A DNA stretch of 64,000 nucleotides from Reticulitermes speratus (GCA_021186555.1 JAJKFL010000039.1:40248610-40312609); one strand, 5' to 3'. Shown: positions 45,001 through 56,039, counted from the first letter of the stretch. Translations and numbers: made by a program. The notes: generated by a model from the sequence alone, not told the origin.

Positions 45001-47820
45001 ATTTTAGTCAGGATTCAAATTAAACTGGTTTGAAACAATTGTAATGTGACAGCCACCCTATTTCTTCTTCTTACCTCATATATTCTGTGCTTATTCACAT
45101 GCACGTCCAGGGTTCTCTTTATCTGTAGAAGGTCTTCTATCTTCGCCTGCAGTTCCACAATCTCCTTCTCTCGCTGCTCCTGCACTATCTTCTCTTCCTG
45201 AATTTTCTTTTCTGCTCTCTGCTGTTTCTCTTTGTTTTCCTGATGATCAAGTAACTTGCTTAAACTAAGCTGTCAATTTCACAATCAACAACTGTTTACT
45301 TTGGCAGAGGTCAGGCTCATGGGTACTGATGTTGGGGGGGGGGGGGGGGGGGGGGGGGTGGCAACCATGAGTCTTCCTGCAGCTGAATTCTTGGAAGAGA
45401 ATTAAAATTGTAAAGAAAAAGTAGTGCAAGAAATATTAATATCATACATCAAAATTATATCAGAAACCTATTACTCTTTACTGAAAAACTTCCCCCAAAA
45501 AATCTGTAGCAATAATCATAAATGGCTTAAATGTAAGTTTGTAAGGAAATGTGTTGTCTTCTCCCCTGAAGAAAATTCTGGCAGGGCCCATGGTTAGATT
45601 AGTTGGAAACAGTAGCAGCAAAATTAGACCCTTGGAAGACTGTAAACTGCTGAAGATTGAAGATTGACAATCTAACAAACTACGTGGAGATTAGTCCTTG
45701 AGGAGCATAGCATCAGTAAAGTTAATGATATGAAGATAACAAAGGAAAGGTTAGGTTAGGTTGGTTAGGTTAGGTTAGGTTAGGTTAGGTTAGGTTAGGT
45801 TAGGTTTGGGTATGATATGAAGATAACAAAGGAAAATTTTGTACTGTTTTGAACGACTACTCAAAGAGGCATTAAAGTGTCTTGTGATAGCGAAATAAAT
45901 AAATACTGATTTAACGTCATACATATGAAATTGTTACATCTCAGAAGATTGTAATTTTGTAACTCACCATCATGAGAACTTAATCTCACACTACTCATGT
46001 TATTTTAATTTCTGAACAATGAATTGATTGAAACTAAGATCTGTACTGGGTGAAAGTCCAGGTGGATCATAATTGTGGCGTGACACGTGATTTTCACCTT
46101 CAATTCAGAGTAATATTTCGATAAACTAACACCAGACCTGTACAGACTTATTGAAGTGTACGAAGGATTCCCTGAGCCGTTGTTCATTCTCTCGTAACTC
46201 CTCCCAGTGCTTGTCCATTTGATTCCGCCTCTCTTTCATCTCATACAACTTTTCCTCAAGCTTCTTCTTAGCCACTTCCAAATCCCTGCATGCATCCACC
46301 AGCTGTATGGCTGGCGACAAAGGTGGAAGATCCCATTCTGGTTTGTTCCTAAAATAAACACCGATTTAATAGCATCTTTCTACTAATGACAACTCCTACA
46401 AATGCTTTATTCCAGTTTCTAACAAACTATAGACTAGCTGCTTTCCTACAAAGGAAAAAGTAGGATTATAAGATTCAATTATCATGCTGACTGATTTTCA
46501 TGAAGCTTGGAATGAACAGCATGCAACTGTATGACACCCCACACCCCAACACCTTACATTTCATTTTTCTCTGATCAGTAATAAAATTATGACAGAAGCA
46601 CAAATTTGTAAGATGGGGGCGACACTAACAACATTACTTTGGTAATATGCAAATTCTGTAATATTCTTGTAGATCGTAATGTATAAACACAGTAAGCTGC
46701 ACATCCACAGTTGTTCACTGGGGGTGGGGTGGGGTGGGCTGACCCTGAGCCTTTACAGTATATAATTTAGGTTTGATTTTAAAAATTATGTTATAAAAAT
46801 CCTGCCATAAGTATAACTGTAACATAACACTGCTTGCAACTGTATTCGTACATACAAATATAACTACATGTTCCATGACTGACTCACCTAATTTAAATTG
46901 CAAGGTCTAAAATTCTTGGTTTTTTTAATTTCATACAGCACATCTTCAGCTTTTTTTTTTTATTTTTCTGCATTTTAATGCACAAGTCATCGGCCAATTT
47001 CAGTGGCTCGTTTCTGCTGAAGAGTAAATCACATAAAACGTTTGATAAGAGATCTGCGCTCTTCTGGGATATAACGCGGATTCGCGTGGTAATTATTTAC
47101 CGATGTTTCGGGACAACGTATCGGTCCCATCTTCACGGGTCAAGAGTCCAAGTAGGAAAAGGACTCTTGACCCGTAAAGATGGGACCGATACGTTGTCCC
47201 GAAACGTCGGTAAACAATTACCACACGATGCCGTGTAATATCCCAGGAGAATGCAGATCTCATCAACATCGCGGCAGAAGCCTGAAATCAACATTTGATA
47301 TCATCGTGTCTACAAAATCTGTGAATTTCGATTCGGGGAGGGGGGGGGGGTGCAGCCTGGTAATCCCCTCTGCCCCACCTTGGGTGCACCCCCTGAACAG
47401 AGTTCAAAAGGACAAAAATTTTTTTAGCATTCAGGGTTGACACTGAAGTGATAGGGTGGAAGAAAATGCGCTGGTTATGTAGAACGTTTGAGGCATTTGG
47501 CTAATCACAGCTATGCATGGTGGAGGAGGGGATCAGATTTGTCCCAAGCCAGTGGGATTTGAGAATTCCAAAAACAGCAGTACATTCCTTCAAAACATTG
47601 GAACCAACGACGCACAACACCACACATTGTAAATACCATAAGGTGACCGTCATTTGAACAATCACCACTGTTAAAATCTGAAAACTGTAGATGATACATA
47701 CTTTGACAGGCGCTGTTCATATTTTGACACAAAATATTCCGTCATGGCTGTTTCAGGAGTACAGTCTGGTACCACTTGAGGAGCAAGGTACTTGTAGTCT
47801 CTCTTTGGTTTTGAATCCAT
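39015..47820 (-). CDS. CCDC42/CFAP73-like coiled-coil protein
   Basis: Proteins of this family are coiled-coil components of motile cilia and sperm flagella (CFAP73/MIA2 is part of the modifier-of-inner-arms complex). Exons, all minus: 47702-47820 (start MDSKPKRDYKYLAPQVVP), 46138-46348 (EWDLPPLSPAIQLVD..., long heptad-rich segment), 45075-45239 (ENKEKQQRAEKKIQEEK), 43914-44081 (DYMKSVLADTDEFATI), 41394-41543 (RYNQAKAEALHWETAL), about 39015-39242 (LLFVVKVKTTCWNLYQLT... to stop). The first five exons chain in phase with GT..AG junctions. The last exon's best acceptor (CTGAG/G) would need phase 2 while the fifth exon ends in phase 0, so a base error or a missed exon is possible. Total is about 350 residues; family members are about 310-350. 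The match to CCDC42 is by pattern (for example LEVAKKKLEEK..RRNQMDKHWEEL, ARKKL, WE), so the paralogue (CCDC42 versus CFAP73) is not decided. Confidence 0.85.
39485..39762 (+). repeat. Retroposon-like tail with an internal direct duplication
   Basis: A segment of about 75 bp (AATTGTGATTTATCTTATGA...ATTTATTGACAAT) occurs at 39495-39566 and again at 39634-39692 with few differences. The unit ends in GGATCTATGAATGCTAATAA followed by (ATGA)n, typical of a LINE 3' end. It is in the intergenic region next to the last CCDC42-like exon. Confidence 0.6.
40715..41470 (-). repeat. Minisatellite made from an exon/intron junction, about 85-bp unit, nine copies
   Basis: On the minus strand each unit contains the last 69 bases of the CCDC42-like fifth exon (from ACACTGGGAGACAGC through ATTGATCAG), then GTAAGGCCATGAGGTC from the start of the intron. 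The copy nearest the exon is the genuine one (donor at 41393-41392). The other copies lie downstream inside the intron, each with its own donor GTAAGG and an internal TTGCAG acceptor-like site. The first two copies in genome order lack one base at the junction (TCAGTAAGG). Confidence 0.95.
41850..42245 (+). pseudogene. Non-LTR retrotransposon RT C-terminal remnant, in a CCDC42-like intron
   Basis: Reads with several breaks as CLLARAVKLAFSHLRKN, then RRERKLQESKENCIMK, then a degraded RMRWAGHV-like segment (DEMGGACRMRQIENTYKILV) and RPVGRKSGS. It is the same protein region as the better preserved copy at 53643-54290. Stops and substitutions show it is old. Confidence 0.65.
42545..42757 (-). mobile_element. 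SINE fragment and poly(G) tract
   Basis: GGGGGGCCCCAGAACCAGTG and the TTCATCCAACCCATATTC/CACTATACC end match the right half of the SINE family. It is followed at about 42727-42756 by an uninterrupted G run. The copy lies in an intron of the CCDC42-like gene. Confidence 0.55.
42822..43005. mobile_element. Foldback element in a CCDC42-like intron
   Basis: Arms of about 75 bp: AAAATCACCAACATTCACAA at the left pairs with TTGTGAATGTTGGTGATATT at the right. The centre has a decayed hammerhead-like core on the minus strand (CTGAGGA, T, GGCAGC.., GAAAT). Confidence 0.8.
44085..44310. mobile_element. Foldback remnant in a CCDC42-like intron
   Basis: Imperfect arms (GTCAAGATTATGGT near 44130 and ACCATAATCTTGAC near 44300) surround an AGGAACCTGCTGGGTGGAAG segment shared with other family members. 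Confidence 0.65.
44560..44830 (-). mobile_element. SINE in a CCDC42-like intron
   Basis: Contains GGTATAGCTCCACTCA, the CAGCTGCTTTACCCCAACCC block and a single GTGGGCCCCAGAGCCGGTC. The right end is tRNA-like on the minus strand. This single-copy segment is the ancestor-like state of the 34-bp array at 21880-22045. Confidence 0.7.
45334..45359 (+). repeat. Poly(G) tract, about 24 bases
   Basis: An uninterrupted G run within an intron of the CCDC42-like gene. On the transcribed strand of the minus gene it gives a poly(C) RNA. Confidence 0.85.
45749..45811. repeat. Interstitial telomeric repeat (TTAGG)n
   Basis: About twelve GGTTA units (TTAGG, the telomere motif of most insects), with one GGTT skip and a degenerate TTTGGG end. 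The block is bracketed by an exact 24-bp direct repeat beginning ATGATATGAAGATAACAAAG at 45725-45748 and 45812-45835. Confidence 0.93.
47047..47288. mobile_element. Foldback element in the first CCDC42-like intron
   Basis: Arms of roughly 95 bp from AGATCTGCGCTCTTCTGGGA to the matching right arm, plus the tail GCAGAAGCCTGAAATCA. It is flanked by TTTGATA (part of AACGTTTGATA / AACATTTGATA), a likely target-site duplication of about 11 bp. Centre halves carry GTGAAGA or GTAAAGA, T, GGGAC..GTCCC and GAAAC. The base before TGA is G instead of C, so hammerhead catalysis is not expected. Confidence 0.85.
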
Positions 47821-47934
47821 CTAACAGAAAAGAGACTAAAATTAATGAAATTTATTCTGAGTTATAGAAGTTTTGAAATCATGTGTGACTGTAACACATA
47901 CGGATTTCTAGCAGATAGAGTCATTAGATCAATG

Positions 47935-48125
47935 TAAGATTACAGGACTCTATGATGTGATGCTGTGCACTGTTTCTGAGGAACCTGCCCCCTCCATCTG
48001 CAGGATACCCTGAATGTAACAGGTCCCTACAAAATGTTTGTGCCTCTCTACCAAACTACACGGTGTCACATCCAGAAGACCGCAAATTTAATATTCACTA
48101 CCATGAGAATCTGAAATCTCACAGT
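47935..48125. mobile_element. Foldback remnant upstream of the CCDC42-like gene
   Basis: GATGTGATGCTGTGCACTGT and CTACCAAACTACACGGTGTC form degraded arms. The middle has AGGAACCTGCCCCCTCCATC, and the tail CATGAGAATCTGAAATCTC matches the family tail. It starts about 115 bp from the gene's first ATG. Confidence 0.65.
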
Positions 48126-48284
48126 ATGTATCATTTGATTTTACACAAGAGAGACTATAAACTTAAAATTAATGACACTGAAAATAAAGAGAACAGTATT
48201 TTAAATTAAGAACAAAACTGTGATTCTACATTCTGCGCAGAAGTCACCTACCATAATAGAGGAATACTTCCAATAGCACCACAC

Positions 48285-48505
48285 CATGACATCTGTCCCT
48301 AAACAATTTAAATCAGCCCTAAAGAATTACTTACATTCTCATTCCTTCTAATGGATAGACAAATACTTCAGAGTAAATAGAGAATGTGAAATAAGCTAAA
48401 TCAGTTTTAAGCTAACTGTATTGTACCAACTACTGTATGTATGTAATATTTTCTTGACTTGTTCTATGTCAAAAGTATTAACCTGTTTTGGATTTGTAGA
48501 AAGTA
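48285..48505 (+). mobile_element. LINE 3'-end fragment
   Basis: Reads QFKSALKNYLHSHSF, the end of the RT ORF as in the copy ending at 50248 (AALRRYLNAHSF), followed by a matching 3' untranslated stretch. Confidence 0.6.
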
Positions 48506-48744
48506 AATGAATTAAAATTCAAATACATAACCTCTAAACTACATACTTTCATCCACTACTCAGTTAACCTTCCTGGCCTGCAGTACGTATTTGCAGCTGC
48601 TCAGACCCAAAATGCGGACAGTGTTTTAATATTATAGGTTATTTTGACAGCTCATAGGTAAGGTATATCTTGATCAGTACAGCTAAGCAATGGGTTGTGT
48701 TACCAAGGAAATAGGGTTTAATTCCTGGCATGAATAAAGACTAT

Positions 48745-50400
48745 AAGGATATGATGAAATAAATAGTAAAATCTTAAAAACTTGTGCTTCTGATATCAGT
48801 CACCCATTAACCTTCATTTGTAATCATTCAATATATAAAGGTATCTTCCCTGATCGTCTCAAAATTGCAGTTGTAAAACCTCTGTATAAGAAAGGAGACA
48901 AAACTAATATAACAAATTACAGACCTATTTCGCTATTGACAGTTTTTTTCAAAAGTATTCGAGAAAGCTCTGCACAGCAGATTAAGCCAACATCTACACA
49001 CTAACAACATATTGGTCCCAGAACAGCATGGTTTTAGGAAAGGTATATCTACAGAAAAGGCTGCATTCAAACTAACTGATAGTGTGTTTAAATCTCTTAA
49101 CCAAAAATACATGTTGGAGGAATTTTCTGTGACCTAACGAAGGCCTTTGACTGTGTAAATCATGAAATTTTGTTATCTAAATTACATTTCTATGGCATTC
49201 AAGAGTAATGGCAGATTGGTTCAGATCCTATTTAACAAACAGACAACAGAAAGTCGAAATAAGATCTCCTAGTGCAACTCGAAAATTTTCCTCTGGCTGG
49301 GTATGATGAAACATGGAGTCCCCCAAGGGTCCATTCTAGGGCCCTTATTGTTTATAATTTATATCAATGACCTTCCACTGAGAATAAATTCCTTGTCAGA
49401 ACCAATATTATTTGCTGATGACATTAGTGTCATCAGCAAATAACAGAAATTTTGAAGATTTTTGTACGATATCAAACTCAGTTCTCTCCAGTATGATTGA
49501 ATGGTTCTCAGCAAACAAGCTAGTCCTAAATATAGAGAAAACAAATATAATGAAATTTGTAACAAATAATTCACCACAATGTTCATTGACTATTGGTTAT
49601 AAAGATATGTACATAGAAGAAAAACTAAATTCAAAATTTCTTGGCTTACATCTTGATAACCACCTAAATTGGAAAGGTCATACTGATCAAATGATGCCTA
49701 AATTAAGTGCAGCGTGTTATGCAGTTCGGTCAATGTTCCACATCAGCAACATTAACACTATCAAGTCAATTTATTTCGCATATTATCACTCTATTGTACA
49801 ATACGGAATAATTTTTTGGGGAAATTCGTCCAACAGCAGGAAGATATTTACATTACAAAAGAAAATCATCAGAATTATGGTTGGTGCACATCCTAGAACT
49901 TCATGCAGAAGTCTATTTAAAAAACTGGAGATTTTGCCTGTTCCATGCCAATATATATTTTCATTAATGAACTTCCTCGTTGATAATCAAGACAACTTTC
50001 AAACAAATCCATCAATACACAGTATTAATACAAGCAATAAGCACCGTCTTCATAGACCAATTGTCAACCTATCATGCTTTCAGAAAAGTGCATTCTTTTC
50101 TAGTATCAGGATCTTCAATAGCTTACCGTGTAATATCAAAAATCTTAAGAATGAAAAGGCACAATTTAAAGCAGCACTAAGAAGATACTTAAATGCACAC
50201 TCCTTTTACTCTCTAGATCAATTTCTTATGAGTACTGTTAACCTATAATACTGACGTCTAAGACTGCACATAGAATGTTTAAAGCATTTTGCAATGTACA
50301 TTTTGTATGATTTTGTATGTTGACTTATTCCACATCCTCTTGTCTTGTGACAAAATTATGGATCCATGGAATGTATATATGTATGTATGTATGTATATAT
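48745..50400 (+). mobile_element. Non-LTR retrotransposon (LINE), RT region and 3' end, degenerate
   Basis: With frame breaks the sequence reads [61 protein letters not shown] and FADDISVI, the palm motifs of a reverse transcriptase. From 49412 an intact 278-codon frame (to 50248) covers the thumb and C-terminal part (SANKLVLNIEKT, YAYYHSIVQYGIIFWGNS-like, LQKKIIRIM). The 3' UTR ends GGATCCATGGAATG then (TATG)n. A palindrome, GCTGATGACA-TTAG-TGTCATCAGC, disrupts the FADD coding block at about 49417-49441. It is 5'-truncated and inactive; the clade is probably jockey/CR1-like. Confidence 0.88.
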
Positions 50401-50404
50401 GTAT

Positions 50405-51840
50405 GTCTACAACATCTATACACTAAGTCCAAATGTTTAACCGAACATCATCTAAATTATTCTGACATAGATCGTACTTATATAGACCATTATAATCTTG
50501 GTGCTAAATTTTGTAGACAAACTCTTAAAAAATGCGGAGTCTGTATTCTTGTCCACGAAGAATTAACATTTACTAATATTAGTCTACAAGAGTTCTGTAT
50601 TGAACAAGATATTGAAGTATGTACTATTAAAATAAATTTATCAGCCAACATGATACTGTTTATAGATCACCAACTGAAAATTTTATTCATTTTATAAAAG
50701 GTATAGACACTATTTTAAATCATAAGTAAATCAAATATAGATATTATTATATGTGGCAATGTAAATATAAACTATCTGGCTGAAAACTGCAATAAGCGAC
50801 AACAATTGGATAATCTACTTGCGACTTATAATCTAATTAGTACAATAGGATTTCCAACTAGAATCACAAATGGAAGTGCCTCGGTAATTGATAATATTTT
50901 TGTTGATGTATACCATATTGGGAGATATACTGCTTGTCCATTTATAAATGGTTTGTCAGATCATGATGCCCAGGTAATAAGGCTAGAGAATATATTTACT
51001 CATAAAAAATTAAATTGAACTAAAATCATACGAAATTTTGACAAATACTCCATAGGTGACTTCAAGATCAAACTGAGTCATGAGACCTGGGATGACATTT
51101 TTAGTGAAAGTGATGTAAATGAAATGTTCAATAATTTTCATAACAGATACCTAAGGATTTTCTATTCATGTTTTACAAAAAAGAAAATTATAGTGAAGAA
51201 GAAAGAAAGCACTTGGATGACTAGAGGCATAAAGATTTCATTTAATCACAAGCGAGAGCTTTATTTGAATAGTAAACATAGTAATGATCCTACACTTAAA
51301 GAGTTCTATAAACTATACTGCAAAATTTTATCTAGAATTATTAAAGAAGCTAAGAAACGACAATACAACAAGAGGATCTTAACTTCAAAAATAAAACTAA
51401 AACCATTTGGAATATCGTTAAAACTTAAACAGGGAAAAAAACAGAAAAAGTAGGAATATCATAATACATGAAATATTAACTGCCTTTAATAATAAACAGA
51501 TTGTTGGGGGTATCTTCTGTGATTTGAGAAAGGCTTTTGATTGTGTAAATCATAAGATTGACAGCATTTCAAAGGGGAGCGTACTTTGTTGGAATAAAGA
51601 TATTTAACCATCTCCCCATAAACATAAAAAGACTATCAAATGAAATAGAGTTATTCAAACCTGCGTTAAAGAGATTCCTTCTTCTACAATCATTCTGTTC
51701 ATTAGAAGAGTATTTTAATTATGATAATTTTTAAATCTTGATTTTGATATAAAATTAGGCCAATTGTACTGTTTCATTGCTTAATGTGTATTGTATGTTT
51801 ACTGATTTTATTATTGTACAAATAAATTCAACTAGTTATT
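50405..51840 (+). mobile_element. LINE of the same family: endonuclease domain, large internal deletion
   Basis: Begins within an apurinic-type endonuclease domain (LTEHHLNYSDIDRTYIDHYN, CRQTLKKCGVCILVHE, then SDHDAQVIRLEN with the catalytic SDHD motif), broken by stops. It continues with KRELYLNSKHSNDPTLKEFYKLY, reaches one RT palm motif ([15 protein letters not shown] at about 51512-51555), then jumps directly to the 3' end (SISKGSVLCWNKDI). Most of the RT is deleted. It sits head-to-tail after the copy ending at 50400. Confidence 0.85.
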
Positions 51841-51849
51841 ACATACATA

Positions 51850-53020
51850 ATATTTTATCTTTGACAAGTATCTACAGATATATTGTACGATTTAAGTGAT
51901 TGTACTTATATTGTATATGTTTGACTAACTCTAAATCCCGTGGGTTGTTTTAACCCTTGTGAAGATCCACAGAGTGATAAAATGATTATTAAATGATAAA
52001 TGACAACATCTATAGCAGTTCTGTGACCCCCCCAGCCCCATAGCCAATGGGTCCAGGTTCTCATCTACCAAATATATGGCATGAGTACAAAACACTGGGT
52101 GAATGCCATCAGACAAGTACAGACTAAAAACACTGGTGCTGCTGACTGATGTATTTTAATGCTGCGTTATGGCTCATGTACATATACATACACGGAATAT
52201 CCATCTATATTCAGCTACTGTTTTAATCTTTTAACAATTATAAATAGTAGCTGAATTAGACAAAACTTTTAAAGCATTGGACACAATGTCAGTAAGAATA
52301 ACTCATTAAGGACTGAAATCTAATGACTATGGGGTTGGGGAAGGCTGATTGGTTGAACTGTTATTAATGTATGTCAAATTACATTTCACAATCAAAGACA
52401 GTAGACTGAATGATTGTTTTTTCTATTTTAATTTGGAGGTAATTAGTACATCAAAGTTTCCTGTACTTAGTCACAACAAGCATTTCCTACATGTACAGTA
52501 TTCATCTTCCAGGCAAACTCCAGAAAACAAATTAGATAGTGTTCTGAAGAAACTAGAAATGTAATTAATTCATACATATGTCAAAATTCTCTACTTAGAG
52601 GGTAAATCTTGTTGTATTATCTTTCATACTCAAGGATGAGTGTTCAAATTCCTTTCTATATTTCACATAATGCCTTTGCAAATAAACTTACTTAGGATGG
52701 AAAGACTTCCTCAATAAGAACAAAATTATGTGAACATCTGTTCATGTCATAAAAACTATGTACAGTATTTACTTCCATTAGTTTTTTCTACTTATGCAGT
52801 TCAGTTAATTTCATCTCAATTTCCACACTTTCCTAGAAAAGCTGGTATATAATACTAGGTTTGGAAATAATACAGTTTTCAGAGTACATTTGGGGCAACG
52901 TCCACAGTTCTAATTCGTATACTCACTTCGCTGGTTCCTTCTGTATAGATTTACAAATCCTCCTTAAGAACTATATCTTGTGACTCCATAAACAACCTTC
53001 AATTACCACGTTTCCATGGT
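51850..53020. other. Intergenic, no gene seen
   Basis: AT-rich with short open frames only. No repeat family was recognised. Confidence 0.4.
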
Positions 53021-53258
53021 TTTCATATGAGGCGGCAGATTACTGCACAGCGATTGGGCAAACGTGATTCGAAGGGCCCTGTAGTCACAGATGAAATAAC
53101 GCATAGCTACAGCATAATACGGATCGACAGTGAATATGGTCATCGGAGTGTGATTCTTCTAATCTGTGTACCCGATCACCGGAGCGGCCAACAGACGGCT
53201 CGGCCTGAGGGCACGGCATGCGAAGCAAAGTGTGGTGCTGTTCATTGTTACTAGTTTT
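53020..53258 (+). promoter_or_regulatory. Probable PTRH2 promoter / 5' leader
   Basis: This stretch has more CpG and GC than its surroundings (GCACAGCGATTGGGC with a CCAAT-type ATTGG, GATCACCGGAGCGGCC) and immediately precedes the PTRH2 start codon. No TATA box is evident. The promoter role is inferred from position and composition. Confidence 0.4.
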
Positions 53259-54658
53259 ATGTCACATGTGATGGCAGATTTTAGTTTGGGGATCTTATCT
53301 CATGTGCTAAATTGTACGTTCTTATCCGGATTTGTTGGCGGTATTTCAATAGCGTGGCTGTTGTTCAAAACCCGATCCAAAATACTTGCGAAAAATGCAG
53401 CACTTTCCCACGAGAACTCATCAACGTGTGGTGAGGTTAGTTGGATTAGGAGGTCTATATTTCTCAGGGAAAAACGTGTTATGTTTAGAACTAACAGTAA
53501 TTATAAATTGACTTGTTTCAGCCTGCCGGAGATGGTGAAGATAATTTCAAGTTGGCCCTTGTTGTTCGATCAGACCTGAAAATGGGGAAGGGAAAAGCAG
53601 CAGCACAGGTATAGCATATTTTGTGCCTTATGGAAGTATGGAGTGTTGAGGATATTACTGCGGAATCGTAACAAATATTACCTTCCTTTCCAAAATAAAT
53701 TAATGTGTCTGAAATCTTTATCCAAAAATACAAAGATTAAGATACACAGAACTATAATTTTGCCTGTTGTTTTGTATGGGTGTGAAACTTGGTCTCTCAC
53801 ACTGAGGGAGGAACATAAGCTGAGGGTGTTCGAGAATAGGGTGCTGAGGAGGATATTTGGGCCTAAGAGGGACGAGGTAACAGGGGAGTGGAGAATACTA
53901 CATAACGAGGAACTTAATTTGGTCTGTACAACATCACCAAAATTATTTGGTGATCAAAATAATAAGAAGAAAGGAGTGGGGATGGGGGACATGTAGACAC
54001 GTAAATGGTATGGGTGATCATACAGATATGTGGTGGGGAGACCTGCAGGGGATAAGGGGTGGGGCCAAGACTTGGAAGACCCAGGCGTAGTTGGGAGGAT
54101 AATATTAAAATGGATATTCAAGAAGTGGGATGGGGGGCATGGACTGGATTGATCTGGCTCAGGATAGGGACAGGTGGTGGGCTTTTGTGAATGCAGTAAT
54201 GAACCTTCGGGTTCCACAAAAAACAGGAATTTCTTGATTAGCTGACGAACGGTTAGCTTCTCAAGGACTGTGCTCCATGGAGTTAGTTAGTCTGAAATCT
54301 TATATATGTTGGCAAAGTCAGGGATGTTATCAGCAACTCTGTTTGGTACCTGGATGCTAATTGATTGATTGCAGTGTTCCCATGCAGCAGTGATCGCATA
54401 CCAGCGGGCCCTCGCCACCATCCAGCTATCCTTGAACAGTGGGAAGAGTGTGGACAGGCCAAGGTAGTGCTGAAGGTGGAGACAGAGAATGATCTGCTGG
54501 AGCTTGCCACCAAGGCCCGCAGCCAGGGTCTCATCACAAGTCTTGTATGTGATGCCGGACGTACTCAGATAGCTCCTGGCTCCAAAACTGTGCTTGGGAT
54601 TGGTCCAGGACCAGTCAACATTGTGGACAGAGTCTCAGGACATCTAAAGTTGTTCTGA
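53259..54658 (+). CDS. PTRH2: Peptidyl-tRNA hydrolase 2 (mitochondrial, Bit1)
   Basis: PTRH2 releases tRNA from stalled peptidyl-tRNA and is anchored in the mitochondrial outer membrane, with a separate pro-apoptotic role. Exons: 53259-53435 (start MSHVMADF, alternative ATG 53271; hydrophobic anchor [17 protein letters not shown]...WLLF), 53522-53608 ([19 protein letters not shown]), 54375-54658 ([11 protein letters not shown]..., [38 protein letters not shown], stop). All junctions are GT..AG and phase 0. In exon 3 the frame breaks once: [12 protein letters not shown] is in one frame and [14 protein letters not shown] in the next. One extra base in the GGGCCC run would repair it and restore about 182 residues (human 179). 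The K-M-G-K-G-K and D-A-G-R-T-Q active-site motifs are intact. Intron 2 contains a LINE fragment. Confidence 0.95.
53640..54295 (+). mobile_element. LINE RT C-terminus and 3' end in PTRH2 intron 2
   Basis: Reads [20 protein letters not shown] and [20 protein letters not shown], then, with breaks, [20 protein letters not shown] and NLRVPQKTG before a short 3' UTR ending near GGAGTTAGTTAG. This is the C-terminal region and tail of a non-LTR retrotransposon. It is in the same orientation as PTRH2 and fills most of the 766-bp intron. Confidence 0.85.
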
Positions 54659-54659
54659 G

Positions 54660-55640
54660 AAAGAAAATGTGTGTGTTGGTGTGTCAGTACATGAGTGACA
54701 GACATGCTTTTATGTATTTAATTAGACAGGAAGGTGATGTCACTTATTTCTCTGTTATATGGAAATGTGTATTAAATGATGATGAGAATGTGCACAATGT
54801 GGAAGTTCAGTTTTCCTTGCTACATTTTACCACCAATGAAACTGCTTCTTGTACAGAATAATATGCTTGTCCACATAAATCTGTTTCCTAGGATGAAATG
54901 TATACTATTGTACATGCACAAGCTGCCTGACTCATCTGTAACAAACAGCATTTAAGACTTGATACGTTAGCAGAATTATACGTACTTGTGATATGACACG
55001 GGTCATAGTGCAAGTAACAACCGTAAGCAATCAGTTTCTAATACCTATAGGGACCGTAATGTACGTAATGGCTAGAAACATGTAAGGAAAGTGTCTAGGA
55101 ATTCCAGGCTGTGGGATGTCACTAAAATGAAACCTCAGACCGTAACACATACTGTAAACATTTTTATTGACCTTGGGTTGTGCCTGAAAATTTGTTAGTA
55201 AAATTAGAACTCAAGCCTAAGGTTGGTGTGTTGGTTTTGTCATTTATCTTCATGACTGTGGTTGGAAGATCTGAAGGAACATACATGTACTTATGTTGCC
55301 ATTTTTATGGAAATAAATTACTTTTAAAAATAAATCATGGTGTGTGCAGGTCTCAGTAAATATGGTTTGCAAAATGTTACACATCAGTGTTATGAACGTC
55401 TGTATATTTATCATATTGTGCATACTACCTTTGAGGAGACTGTTCCTGATGTACAAGAGTGTGGAAGAATGAAGAGGTGGGGACCAGCAGAAGCAGCTGC
55501 ATTAAAATGGGCATGAAATGGAATTTAGGATAGAAATGACGGGAAGACGAGGGAGAAGATGTAAGCAGCTACTGGATAACCTTAAGGAAAAGAGAAGATA
55601 CTGGAAATTGAAAGAGGAAGCACTAGATCGCACTGTGTAG
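54660..55640. other. PTRH2 3' flank
   Basis: AT-rich sequence containing possible polyadenylation signals (AATAAA-like at about 55310). No gene is seen. Confidence 0.4.
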
Positions 55641-55644
55641 AGAA

Positions 55645-56035
55645 CTTGCTTTGGAAGAGGCTGCGGACCTGTCGTAAGGCAGACTACAGAATGAAGAGGC
55701 TACGGACCTGTCGTAAGGCAGACTACAGAATGAAGAGGCTACGGACCTGTCTTAAGGCAGACTACAGAATGAAGAGGCTACGGACCTGTCTTAAGGCAGA
55801 CTACAGAATGAAGAGGTACGGACCTGTCGTAAGGCAGACTACAGAATGAAGAGGCTACGGACCTGTCGTAAGGCAGACTACAGAATGAAGAGGCTACGGA
55901 CCTGTCTTAAGGCAGACTACAGAATGAAGAGGCTACGGACCTGACTACAGAATGAAGAGGCTACGGACCTGTCTTAAGGCAGACTACAGAATGAAGAGGC
56001 TACAGACCTGTCGTAAGACAGACTACAGAATGATG
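55645..56035. repeat. Tandem array, 39-bp unit, ten copies
   Basis: Units are AAGAGGCTACGGACCTGTCG followed by TAAGGCAGACTACAGAATG. One copy lacks the middle (about 55937-55953). Because 39 is a multiple of three, one frame reads a 13-residue repeat (MKRLRTCRKADYR) for several units, but there is no supporting gene context. Confidence 0.93.
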
Positions 56036-56039
56036 AATG

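Noticed and set aside
47047..47288. Foldback as a catalytically active hammerhead
   Set aside because: The core has G in place of C3 and lacks the GUH context after GAAAC, so activity is not expected.
55646..55849. Open frame with a 13-residue repeat (MKRLRTCRKADYR)
   Set aside because: It is a by-product of a 39-bp minisatellite and lacks any gene context.
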